This document shows positions 1 to 6,769 of a stretch of DNA of 10,038 bases, piece after piece. A model generated the notes under the pieces. That model made no database searches, was not told the DNA's origin, and saw only the letters and a program-made list of their open reading frames with translations. The number at the start of each line of letters is the position of its first letter. Within the stretch, counting starts at the first letter, position 1. Location: positions 1 to 10,038 of the forward strand of contig JAKACI010000036.1 in assembly GCA_021821565.1 (NCBI GenBank), written 5' to 3'. The stretch comes from a bacterium. GTDB lineage: Bacteria; SZUA-79; Acidulodesulfobacterales; Acidulodesulfobacteraceae. The translations under genes were made by a program, and so were the position numbers.

Positions 1-2575
1 GATTGTGAGCCATGTCTGGAGTAAACCCATCTTTAAGCTCTTTAGTCAGTTTCTCCCAAATTCTTATAGCCTTTTCATATTCAAATAACGCTTTTTCGTT
101 TTCTCCGGTATTTCTAAAGGCAATGGCATTATTATTATATGTTTTTGCCAGATTTTGCTCTATGTTTGGCTCAAATTCATCTTCAAGTTCCTTTTTGAGA
201 TTCTCCCATATTTCTATAGCTTTTTCAAATTCCATTACTGCATCATTATTATTTCCCATAACCTGAAAAGCGTTGCCTTTATTGGTATAAGCTTTTGCAA
301 GATTATTTGCCATAAAAGCAGTGAATCCTTCCTTAAGATTTTTTCTCAGTTCTTCACTTATTAATATAGCTTTTTCAAATTCCATTACTGCATCATTATT
401 ATTTCCCATAACCGCAAGAGCATCGCCCTTGATCATATGAGCTCCGGCAAGATTATCTAATATATCTGGGGTAAATCTCTCACCTATTTCTTTCTGCACT
501 TCCCATATTTTTATTGCCTTTTCAAATTCTATTACTGCATTGTTGTTATTTCCAAGCTGCCTCAAAGAATTACCCTTGTTCATATAGATTCTTGCAAGAC
601 TGTATGCCATATCTTTAGTAAATCTTTCACCAAGATTTTTTTTAAACCCCTCAAGTATCCATATTGCCCTGTTAAATATATTTAATGCGGCGTTATTATT
701 AAAATTAATTGCAAGAAATGAACCAAAATCATTTAATAAGATATATTCACTATCCCATACATATGGTAAATTTTTAATAAGTATAGGCAACCATTCTTTT
801 ACTTGCTTTAGCCATCTAATTTCTTGATAAAAATTATCTTGACTGCCCCTTTTAAAATCCTCCAATAAATATTCAGCTATATTTGTCATTCCATACTCGT
901 AATCTATAAAGTAATTGTTAGGGCTATCTTTTGTATTAGTCGTAAGCCAGTCGGCAAGAGACTTATGAAAAACCTTTAAGCCTTCGTCAGAACTTACAAT
1001 ATAACTTCCTAGAATATTAACGCTTTCGTAGAATTTTTCCTTGTTGTATTCAGTTATTTGGCATTTAAGTATCTGATACAAAAGTTCTTCTGGAATTGGA
1101 CCTAAAGATGCTATAATAATACGAAGCAAAGGACTAATAAATTTTTTATATTGCTCATTACCGAATTTTTTATCAAATTGAGAAACATATAAGGCATAAA
1201 GTCCCTTTGGGATTTGTCTTAAACTGTTTAAGTCTAAACTACCTTTTTTAAAGTCTTCAAATACCAGTTTCAAATAAAGCATCATACCTTCGCTTTTTTT
1301 GATAAATATACCTGTAATCTCTTTGAATTCCTCATTGGATAAACTATTTATTTTGCCCTTTTCAATTAATTTTTTCAAACTATTTTCTATATACCTTGCT
1401 AAATCTTTAATATTGTCTTCTTTAAAAGATGCACTGTCTATACGAAATGGGTTATAACCTTGCATTTGGCTCACGACGGAAGGATCTGGGCGGCTTGTGA
1501 CGATGAAACTTAAATTTTCAGAAAGCTCCGTAAATTCATGGGCTATTAATTCAGCTATCGGATTGTTACCTTCTTTGTCTGATATCTCGTCAAGCGCGTC
1601 TATTACTACAACATATTTTTTAGTATTGCCTATAAGATCTTGGAGTGGTTCCTGAAGAAGTTTACAAAAAAGCTTGTAAAGGCTTTTCTCTCCCATCTTA
1701 ACGAGCTCATCTCTTATAATCTTAATACTTTCAATGCTAATATTTTCTGAAATATTCAAAATACCCAGCGATTCCATAAGTTTTGCTCTATAGTCTTCCA
1801 GTCTATAAGCTATCTGGAATGATATAGTCATCAACGCTTCTACCGGATCAGATAATCCGCGTTGACAGAACAAAGCGCCAATTATGGCATCAGGATGATT
1901 ATTTACGAGATTAGCCGCAACGGCTGTTTTTCCGAATCCTGGTCCTGCTGTTATCCATAGAAGGCGGGAATCAATGTCTTTTAACCATCCATAATATTTG
2001 TTGAAAACCCATTTCCTGCCGGTAAAATATTTTATATGCCTGAAAATATCGCTTTTAAATGGAAGAGGTTTAAGGATTTTTTTTAAAACTTCGATATCTC
2101 CGGAAAATTCCTTATCTTTTTCAATGCCTTTTATGATTTCTGCTAATTTTTCTTCATACCACTTATTAAAATCCACATCTTTAACTTTGCCGTTTTTTAT
2201 TTCTATCCATTTTGATATATCAAGAAATTGTATATGGCTTATAGTAATAGGAGGTTTAACCTTGCCCATTGACTCTGTGAGAATAGGTTTAATTTTCATA
2301 GGTTTGTCCAGAACGAGTGCTATTTCGTTTAGACAAACATTGTCGGCAGAATCTCTTGTTGAATGTTCACTTAAATATACTATTGCAAGGTCATGATTAA
2401 GGATTGCTTCTGTTATCTTTCCTCGCCAGTCTTCCCATGTTCCGATACCATTGTAGTCCATCCATACTTTGTAGCCATTTTTTTGAAGATCATCTTTTAA
2501 TTTATTCACAATTTCTTTGTTGTCATCATGACCATAACTGAAGAATAGTTTAGGAGAAGATTGACTATTATTCAT
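1..2575 (-). CDS. TIR - STAND/NACHT NTPase - TPR protein (paralog 1), 3' end cut by window edge
   Basis: An 858-residue open frame reads without interruption from the ATG at 2573-2575 to the window edge; the C-terminus is missing. Residues 8-120 are a bacterial TIR domain: FFSYGHDD strand, GTWEDWR, and CLNEIAL with Glu84 at the NADase catalytic position. Residues 184-198 resemble the conserved lead-in to NACHT ATPases. Walker A is GPGFGKT (211-217, Lys216), Walker B VVVIDALDE (322-330), and VTSRPDPSV (359-367) is the arginine-bearing sensor strand. FHKSLADWL (536-544) marks the end of the STAND core. From about residue 620 a TPR array of 50-residue units runs off the window. A GAGGT ribosome site supports the start. 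The family role is immune sensing through the TPRs, ATP-dependent oligomerisation and TIR-mediated NAD+ cleavage or signal synthesis in the cytoplasm. It is clearly paralogous to the gene at 2749-6198: TIR motifs align residue for residue and a 20-bp stretch is identical. The ligand is unknown. Confidence 0.93.
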   Translation of the reverse strand, partial: MNNSQSSPKLFFSYGHDDNKEIVNKLKDDLQKNGYKVWMDYNGIGTWEDWRGKITEAILNHDLAIVYLSEHSTRDSADNVCLNEIALVLDKPMKIKPILTESMGKVKPPITISHIQFLDISKWIEIKNGKVKDVDFNKWYEEKLAEIIKGIEKDKEFSGDIEVLKKILKPLPFKSDIFRHIKYFTGRKWVFNKYYGWLKDIDSRLLWITAGPGFGKTAVAANLVNNHPDAIIGALFCQRGLSDPVEALMTISFQIAYRLEDYRAKLMESLGILNISENISIESIKIIRDELVKMGEKSLYKLFCKLLQEPLQDLIGNTKKYVVVIDALDEISDKEGNNPIAELIAHEFTELSENLSFIVTSRPDPSVVSQMQGYNPFRIDSASFKEDNIKDLARYIENSLKKLIEKGKINSLSNEEFKEITGIFIKKSEGMMLYLKLVFEDFKKGSLDLNSLRQIPKGLYALYVSQFDKKFGNEQYKKFISPLLRIIIASLGPIPEELLYQILKCQITEYNKEKFYESVNILGSYIVSSDEGLKVFHKSLADWLTTNTKDSPNNYFIDYEYGMTNIAEYLLEDFKRGSQDNFYQEIRWLKQVKEWLPILIKNLPYVWDSEYILLNDFGSFLAINFNNNAALNIFNRAIWILEGFKKNLGERFTKDMAYSLARIYMNKGNSLRQLGNNNNAVIEFEKAIKIWEVQKEIGERFTPDILDNLAGAHMIKGDALAVMGNNNDAVMEFEKAILISEELRKNLKEGFTAFMANNLAKAYTNKGNAFQVMGNNNDAVMEFEKAIEIWENLKKELEDEFEPNIEQNLAKTYNNNAIAFRNTGENEKALFEYEKAIRIWEKLTKELKDGFTPDMAHN
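5..601 (-). repeat. Tandem 50-residue TPR-like repeats in paralog 1
   Basis: Four consecutive units are visible at 455-601, 305-454, 155-304 and 5-154 (49, 50, 50 and 50 residues). A fifth begins at the window edge and a degenerate unit precedes them. Each unit has the pattern NLAxxYxNKGxAxxxxGNNNxAVxEFEKAIxIWE followed by an acidic/basic helix and FTPD. The GxxxxAxxxFEKAI core is typical of TPR helix A/B. The 50-residue period is longer than the usual 34 or 42, so a third helical segment per unit is likely. The array should form a solenoid and is the presumed sensor surface. Confidence 0.85.
215..263 (-). repeat. 49-bp exact direct repeat, copy A (copy B at 365-413)
   Basis: Bases 215-263 and 365-413 are identical, 150 bp apart, which is exactly one 50-codon TPR unit. 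They encode the core GNNNDAVMEFEKAI in adjacent units. Complete identity, including third codon positions, points to recent unit duplication or gene conversion rather than purely protein-level conservation. Confidence 0.9.
2319..2338 (-). repeat. 20-bp identity between the two TIR paralogs (other copy 5942-5961)
   Basis: The bases encoding the CLNEIA catalytic segment are identical in both TIR genes over 20 bp (2319-2338 and 5942-5961). A second shared block of 18 bp encodes the GTWEDWR segment (near 2427 and 6043). Identity at the DNA level confirms common origin by duplication, or exchange of sequence between the copies. Confidence 0.85.
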
Positions 2576-2581
2576 AACTTA

Positions 2582-2586
2582 ACCTC
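2582..2586 (-). promoter_or_regulatory. Shine-Dalgarno for the TIR paralog 1 gene
   Basis: On the minus strand GAGGT lies 6 bases before the ATG at 2573-2575, in the context ATGAGGTTAAGTTATG. The same ATGAGGT arrangement precedes the other TIR gene, so the translation start is well supported and the leader may have been duplicated with the gene. Confidence 0.75.
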
Positions 2587-2657
2587 ATTTTATGTATAAT
2601 ATATAAAGAAAATAAGAAAATGATTAATATGTTGCTTATTGCATAATATAATCACCA

Positions 2658-2713
2658 ATTATTGCAAAACAAATTCCCCAATTTTACAATGTGTTTTCCT
2701 TATTATTGCAAAA
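2658..2713. repeat. Direct 12-mer repeats upstream of TIR paralog 1
   Basis: ATTATTGCAAAA occurs exactly at 2658-2669 and 2702-2713, 44 bp apart (about four helical turns). A related TTATTGCATAAT lies at 2636-2647. Each 12-mer contains the palindrome TTGCAA, and the 2702 copy overlaps the candidate -35. They could be operator half-sites; chance is possible at this base composition. Confidence 0.35.
2683..2711 (-). promoter_or_regulatory. Candidate promoter for TIR paralog 1
   Basis: In the 173-bp gap between the two TIR genes, the minus strand reads TTGCAA (2706-2711), 17 bp, TGTAAA (2683-2688). Each hexamer matches the sigma70 consensus at four of six positions. The alternative -10 TAAAAT at 2681-2686 gives a 19-bp spacer. 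The leader would be about 100 bases. Such matches arise readily in AT-rich DNA, so the gene may equally be co-transcribed with the upstream operon. No convincing terminator hairpin is seen after the stop at 2749. Confidence 0.3.
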
Positions 2714-2748
2714 AAATATAATAAATTTTCAACAGCTATTTCATGACT

Positions 2749-5700
2749 TTAAAGAGTTATATTTACATAATTATTCTTTTCCATATTAGACACAAATAGA
2801 TTCAAATCTTCTTTATTAAATTCTTCTTTATTTTTAAAGTCATCTGAATTAAATATATTAAGAACATCCGTTTCAATTTTATTGAAATCTTTACATTCAA
2901 ACATTTTAGTGTAGTAAATCGCTATCTTTTTATTATTTAAACATATTAGTTCGTTTGTATAAATATTTATATAGCAAATTTTTTTATTTTTATTTTCTAT
3001 ATTTTTTATCTGTTTATTATTGAGTTCTTTTTTTAACAAATTTATTTTAGGCAAATACATTGAATCAATTCTATTTAGTTCATCAAAGCAATCTTTATTT
3101 TCTTCTGTCTTTATATGCATTTCCTCAAATTCTTTTTCTTTTTCATAGTATTTTATGGATTCTTCAAGATTTACGTTTATGTTCTTATAAATAATGCTTT
3201 CACCTATTTTATTAAATTTGCCGTCTTTAATTTCGCATTCATATGCAACGTGTTCGCCTAATTCATAAATTTTAGCCAAATTTAAAAAAGGCTTATCATA
3301 GTTTATTAAATAATCATCAATAAGATCACACGCTTTTTTATAATATTCAATTGCTTTAGCAGTGTCGGTTTCATTAAAATATTTATCGAAATTTCCGCTG
3401 TAAATATCGCCAATCATATTAATATATTCAACGTTTGGATTTCCAAATTCATCATAACCGCTGCTTAATTCTGTTAAAATATTTAGAGCTTCGTTGGTAT
3501 TTTTATACCTTACATCTATTCTTCCCAAATAAATTTGCAATAAATTTTTATTACAAATTTCCTTTTGATTATAATCCTCCGTAATCACGCTTAATTCCTT
3601 AGCCTTTTTTAAATAGTAGATATAGGCAATTATGTCTTGTAAATCTTCTAGTAATTGTGCATAATTTATAAAATAGTTTATTTTATTATCGATATCAGAA
3701 GTTTGTTCTGCTTTTTCCAGCAATTCGCTAAAAATATCTTGCGAACTATCTAAATCATTAGCGTAATGATAAGCCAATGCAAGTTCATTTAAAAATTCTA
3801 AAGTTTTTTCGGTATCTTCACCGTAAATTTTCTTACTTTTATTTGCGCCTTCACTTAAAATCTCTATAGCTTCATCAAAATCTCCGTTATCTCTATAAGC
3901 AGTTCCCAAGCTATACATGTATTCTAAAGTTTCTTCAGCATATTCGCCGTAAATTTTCTTACTTTTATAAACAACTTCTTTAAGTACATCTATAGCTTCA
4001 TTAAAATCTTCATTGTCTCTATAAGTGATTCCCATATTATTCATGTATACTTCATTATCTCTATAAGTGAGTCCCAAATTATACATGTATTCTATAGTTT
4101 CTTTGGCATCTTCACCAATATATTTTTTGCTTTTGTAAACGACGTCCTTAAGTACATCTATAGCTTCAGCATACATATATAATTCTTTATAAGCATTAGC
4201 AAGTGCTTCAAGAGTGTCAATAGTATTAACATTTTCTTTGCCGTTATATCGCTTTTCTGCAAATTTGATTGCTTTATTAAAAATTTCTATAATATCATTA
4301 TCATTAAAATGTGACATATTTATATTAATATTATTGTATAATAAATCATAATTCATTTCTTTAATAACAAACCATCCTAATTCAATCAAATTTTCACTAA
4401 CATCTTTAATATTATTATCTATATTATTATCTATAATGTAGTCGGATAAATAAATTACAAATTTATTCATAGGTATATCTAACTCCATATATTCTTCGTC
4501 TTTATTTTTTTTATAAATTGAGTATAAATATTCCGCAATCCGTTTTTTTGCATCTTTTATGTCGTTTTCACTTATATAAAAATTTGTCGTTGTATCTTTA
4601 ATAAACCAATCAGTTAATGACTTATGAAATATGCTCAATTCTTCATTTATATTTTTAATATAGCTGCCTACATGATTGATAGCAGTATTAAAATCAACAG
4701 ATTTATTTTGGTAGGTTTCTTGCAACATATTTTCAAGAAACTTTTTTGGCATATGATCCGAATAAGCAATAAGCAAAACAAAAATAGGTTTTATATCGGT
4801 TTTATAATTTTCGCCAAACCTACGTTTAAACTGCATATTATAAATGCTATATAACCCTTCCGGCAGATTATCTATATCGTTTAGATCAAATGTTTCTTCA
4901 CCAACTCCTTTTATAACCATAGTTAAATAAAGTATAATGCCTTCGCTTTTTTCTATTAATAGTTTTATTTTATCTTCTTCATTGTCTATATTAATATTTT
5001 TTTCTTTAAGTTTTTTAAACTCATTTTCTAAATAGAGCTTTAAATCATCTTTATTTTCTTTTTCGTGAATATCCAATTGATAATTCTTTAAACCTTGAAA
5101 GTATTTTACAACAGAAGCATCAGGTCTGCTTGTAAATACAAATTCAAGCCAATTTGAATTTGGAAGTTCTAAAAAATCATCGGATATAAGTTTTGCTATT
5201 TCATTGTTATTGTTTTCATCGGTCGCTTCATCTATTCCGTCTATTACAACGCAAAGTTTTTCGTTTAACGGTATACTATTAGTTATATTGCTAAATAATA
5301 GATTGAATAAGTCGTAGGGATTACAATATTTAGTATTTAAATTTTTTTTATTATCAGCTATTTCACCATAGCTCATACTAGAATAAAGATTGAGTGTATT
5401 CATAAGCTTTATTAAGTACTCCGGCACCCTGTATGCAATCTGATATGCTATAGTTTTAATAGCTATTAAAGGGTCTTTTCTGTTTTTACTTTTATAGGAA
5501 CAAAACCACGAAGCTATAACTTTAGAAGAGCGTTTATGAATTAGATTGGCGGCTATAGCGGTTTTGCCGAATCCAGGTTCTCCCGTTATCCATAAAAAGC
5601 GGGAGTCTGTTTTAAGCCAGTTTTCGAGTTCTTCAAACGCCCAGTCCCTTCCAACGAAATTATTAATTTGACGAGCTATATCTGTGGTAAAATCCTCAGG

Positions 5701-6198
5701 TTCTAATACTTGTCTTAATATTGAGATTCTATCGGAAAAATCTTTTCCAGATTCTAACTTTTCTAATATAATTTTTAGTTGTTCTTTATACCACTTATCA
5801 AACTCTTCTTTGTCTTTTATCTTTTCCCGCCAGTTTGATAAATTAACATACTGAAGATACGATAATGATGCAGGAGGTGTGCATTCTTTTTCAGGTTCTA
5901 AAAGCACTGGATATACCTTTTTACCGCTGTCTAATAAGAGAGCTATTTCGTTTAGACAAACGCCATCATCTCTAACAGAGTGAGCTGATAAATATGAGAT
6001 GGCCAAGTCTGAATTAAGTATTCCTTCGGTTATTTCTGCTCTCCAGTCTTCCCATGTTCCTATTTCTTTATAATCTATCCAAACTCTATAGCCGTTTAAT
6101 TTTAAGTCAGCAAGCAACTTATCGACCATTTCCCTATTATCGTCGTGACCGTAACTGAAAAAAACTTGCTTAATTGGTTTGGATTTGTTTTCTGGCAT
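2749..6198 (-). CDS. TIR - STAND/NACHT NTPase - TPR protein (paralog 2), 1149 aa
   Basis: Complete gene. The TIR domain (about residues 10-120) has VFFSYGHDD, GTWEDWR and CLNEIAL with the catalytic-position Glu84. A lead-in FVGRDWAFEELENWL (181-195) precedes Walker A GEPGFGKT (206-213, Lys212), Walker B CVVIDGIDEA (316-325) and FTSRPD (355-360). FHKSLTDWF (524-532) closes the STAND core. Kinesin-light-chain-type TPRs of about 42 residues occupy 660-830, each with a YKSKKxYGE...T(I/L)EYMYxLG pattern. Residues 830-1149 are a Lys/Asn/Glu-rich, mostly helical extension that I do not recognise. There is no signal peptide or membrane segment, so it is cytoplasmic. The expected role is sensing through the C-terminus, ATP-driven assembly and TIR NAD+ chemistry. 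It is the third gene of the SLOG operon, 28 bp after the 180-residue gene, with its own GAGGT site. Its TPRs differ from those of paralog 1, so a different trigger is likely. Confidence 0.93.
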   Translation of the reverse strand: MPENKSKPIKQVFFSYGHDDNREMVDKLLADLKLNGYRVWIDYKEIGTWEDWRAEITEGILNSDLAISYLSAHSVRDDGVCLNEIALLLDSGKKVYPVLLEPEKECTPPASLSYLQYVNLSNWREKIKDKEEFDKWYKEQLKIILEKLESGKDFSDRISILRQVLEPEDFTTDIARQINNFVGRDWAFEELENWLKTDSRFLWITGEPGFGKTAIAANLIHKRSSKVIASWFCSYKSKNRKDPLIAIKTIAYQIAYRVPEYLIKLMNTLNLYSSMSYGEIADNKKNLNTKYCNPYDLFNLLFSNITNSIPLNEKLCVVIDGIDEATDENNNNEIAKLISDDFLELPNSNWLEFVFTSRPDASVVKYFQGLKNYQLDIHEKENKDDLKLYLENEFKKLKEKNINIDNEEDKIKLLIEKSEGIILYLTMVIKGVGEETFDLNDIDNLPEGLYSIYNMQFKRRFGENYKTDIKPIFVLLIAYSDHMPKKFLENMLQETYQNKSVDFNTAINHVGSYIKNINEELSIFHKSLTDWFIKDTTTNFYISENDIKDAKKRIAEYLYSIYKKNKDEEYMELDIPMNKFVIYLSDYIIDNNIDNNIKDVSENLIELGWFVIKEMNYDLLYNNININMSHFNDNDIIEIFNKAIKFAEKRYNGKENVNTIDTLEALANAYKELYMYAEAIDVLKDVVYKSKKYIGEDAKETIEYMYNLGLTYRDNEVYMNNMGITYRDNEDFNEAIDVLKEVVYKSKKIYGEYAEETLEYMYSLGTAYRDNGDFDEAIEILSEGANKSKKIYGEDTEKTLEFLNELALAYHYANDLDSSQDIFSELLEKAEQTSDIDNKINYFINYAQLLEDLQDIIAYIYYLKKAKELSVITEDYNQKEICNKNLLQIYLGRIDVRYKNTNEALNILTELSSGYDEFGNPNVEYINMIGDIYSGNFDKYFNETDTAKAIEYYKKACDLIDDYLINYDKPFLNLAKIYELGEHVAYECEIKDGKFNKIGESIIYKNINVNLEESIKYYEKEKEFEEMHIKTEENKDCFDELNRIDSMYLPKINLLKKELNNKQIKNIENKNKKICYINIYTNELICLNNKKIAIYYTKMFECKDFNKIETDVLNIFNSDDFKNKEEFNKEDLNLFVSNMEKNNYVNITL
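4006..4089 (-). repeat. In-frame 42-bp duplication of half a TPR
   Basis: Residues 704-717 (YMYNLGLTYRDNEV) and 718-731 (YMNNMGITYRDNED) are adjacent copies of one 14-residue TPR helix, encoded at 4048-4089 and 4006-4047. The same helix appears once, as YMYSLGTAYRDNGD, in the next repeat (759-772). The copies differ at several bases, so the duplication is not brand new. It adds one helix to a two-helix-per-unit solenoid. Confidence 0.8.
4411..4434 (-). repeat. 12-bp perfect tandem duplication inside TIR paralog 2
   Basis: ATTATTATCTAT occurs twice in a row at 4411-4422 and 4423-4434. It produces the protein repeat IDNNIDNNI (residues 589-597) between the STAND core and the TPRs. It is in frame and fits replication slippage. 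Confidence 0.75.
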
Positions 6199-6206
6199 AA
6201 TGATTT

Positions 6207-6211
6207 ACCTC
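6207..6211 (-). promoter_or_regulatory. Shine-Dalgarno for the TIR paralog 2 gene
   Basis: GAGGT on the minus strand lies 8 bases before the ATG at 6196-6198, in the context ATGAGGTAAATCATTATG. It sits in the 28-bp gap after the preceding gene's stop and fixes the start. It closely matches the leader of TIR paralog 1. Confidence 0.75.
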
Positions 6212-6226
6212 ATAATTAATTTAATT

Positions 6227-6769
6227 TCAAATGCTATTTAAAACCTCATCCGTATCTTTTTGAGGTTCTTGTATTAATTCGTAAGTATTTATAAATTCAG
6301 CGGAAATAATATAGCCTGAATCCGTTAAATAGTCGCCTGAGCGTCCGGACATGGGTTCACTAGACCACGGCACTTTAATAAAAATTACGTCTTGAAAATT
6401 TAATAATTTTAAAAGTAGACCGGTTAGCTTAATAGCCTTAATAGTTTGTCTTTTATATAATTGGGTGAAATTAAAAGAAAGCGAATCTATTTCTTTTTTG
6501 CCGTAATCTTTTATAGCATCTTGATACGGAATGACCCATTCGTTATAATTATTTTCTAACGGAATTTCATTTCTTGCTATAATAGAGTCAGCAGTTATAA
6601 CCGAAGAAGATTCTATGTTGTTTTTAATATATGTATTAAGAGTGTTTCCTATTTCATTGGGAAAAGGTTTCCTTAAAAGCGTGGGGTATTTTTTTCTATA
6701 GACACCATATGCTTTGGAATCAAATATTTTTTTTATTATAGGTTCGTTTTGAGGATCTATAAGATTCAT
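6227..6769 (-). CDS. 180-residue PGDYG-like protein in SLOG/TIR operon
   Basis: A small soluble protein with no signal peptide or membrane helix. The C-terminal part (about 128-166) reads PWSSEP...SGDYL..SGYIISAEFINTYEL, with Gly145-Asp146-Tyr147. This resembles PGDYG-type modules, where a GDY turn is followed by a short hairpin and a W/Y-x-hydrophobic...F...Y ending. Residues 33-90 may be a second, diverged copy: RKP, then TADSIIARN, then NEWVIPYQDAIKDYG. The biochemical role of such modules is not established to my knowledge. The ATG overlaps the stop of the SLOG gene by four bases (ATGA), implying translational coupling, and AAAGGG about 8 bases upstream could serve as ribosome site. Being sandwiched between the SLOG-SLATT and TIR-NTPase genes suggests an accessory or regulatory subunit. 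The family call comes from reading motifs by eye and is tentative. Confidence 0.75.
   Translation of the reverse strand: MNLIDPQNEPIIKKIFDSKAYGVYRKKYPTLLRKPFPNEIGNTLNTYIKNNIESSSVITADSIIARNEIPLENNYNEWVIPYQDAIKDYGKKEIDSLSFNFTQLYKRQTIKAIKLTGLLLKLLNFQDVIFIKVPWSSEPMSGRSGDYLTDSGYIISAEFINTYELIQEPQKDTDEVLNSI

Noticed and set aside
215..413. CRISPR-like spaced direct repeats
   Set aside because: The spacing is exactly 150 bp in an open reading frame and the intervening sequence is homologous, so it is a protein-coding TPR array.
1998..2396. Plus-strand open frame of 132 codons, and other plus-strand frames at 12-364, 4624-4854, 6783-7007, 7685-7873, 9033-9266 and 9568-9858
   Set aside because: They lie wholly or mostly antisense to well-supported genes, have no domain features, and follow the composition of the opposite strand.
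2576..2748. Small gene or RNA between the TIR genes
   Set aside because: No open frame of useful length with a ribosome site and no stable stem-loop was found; only possible regulatory elements.
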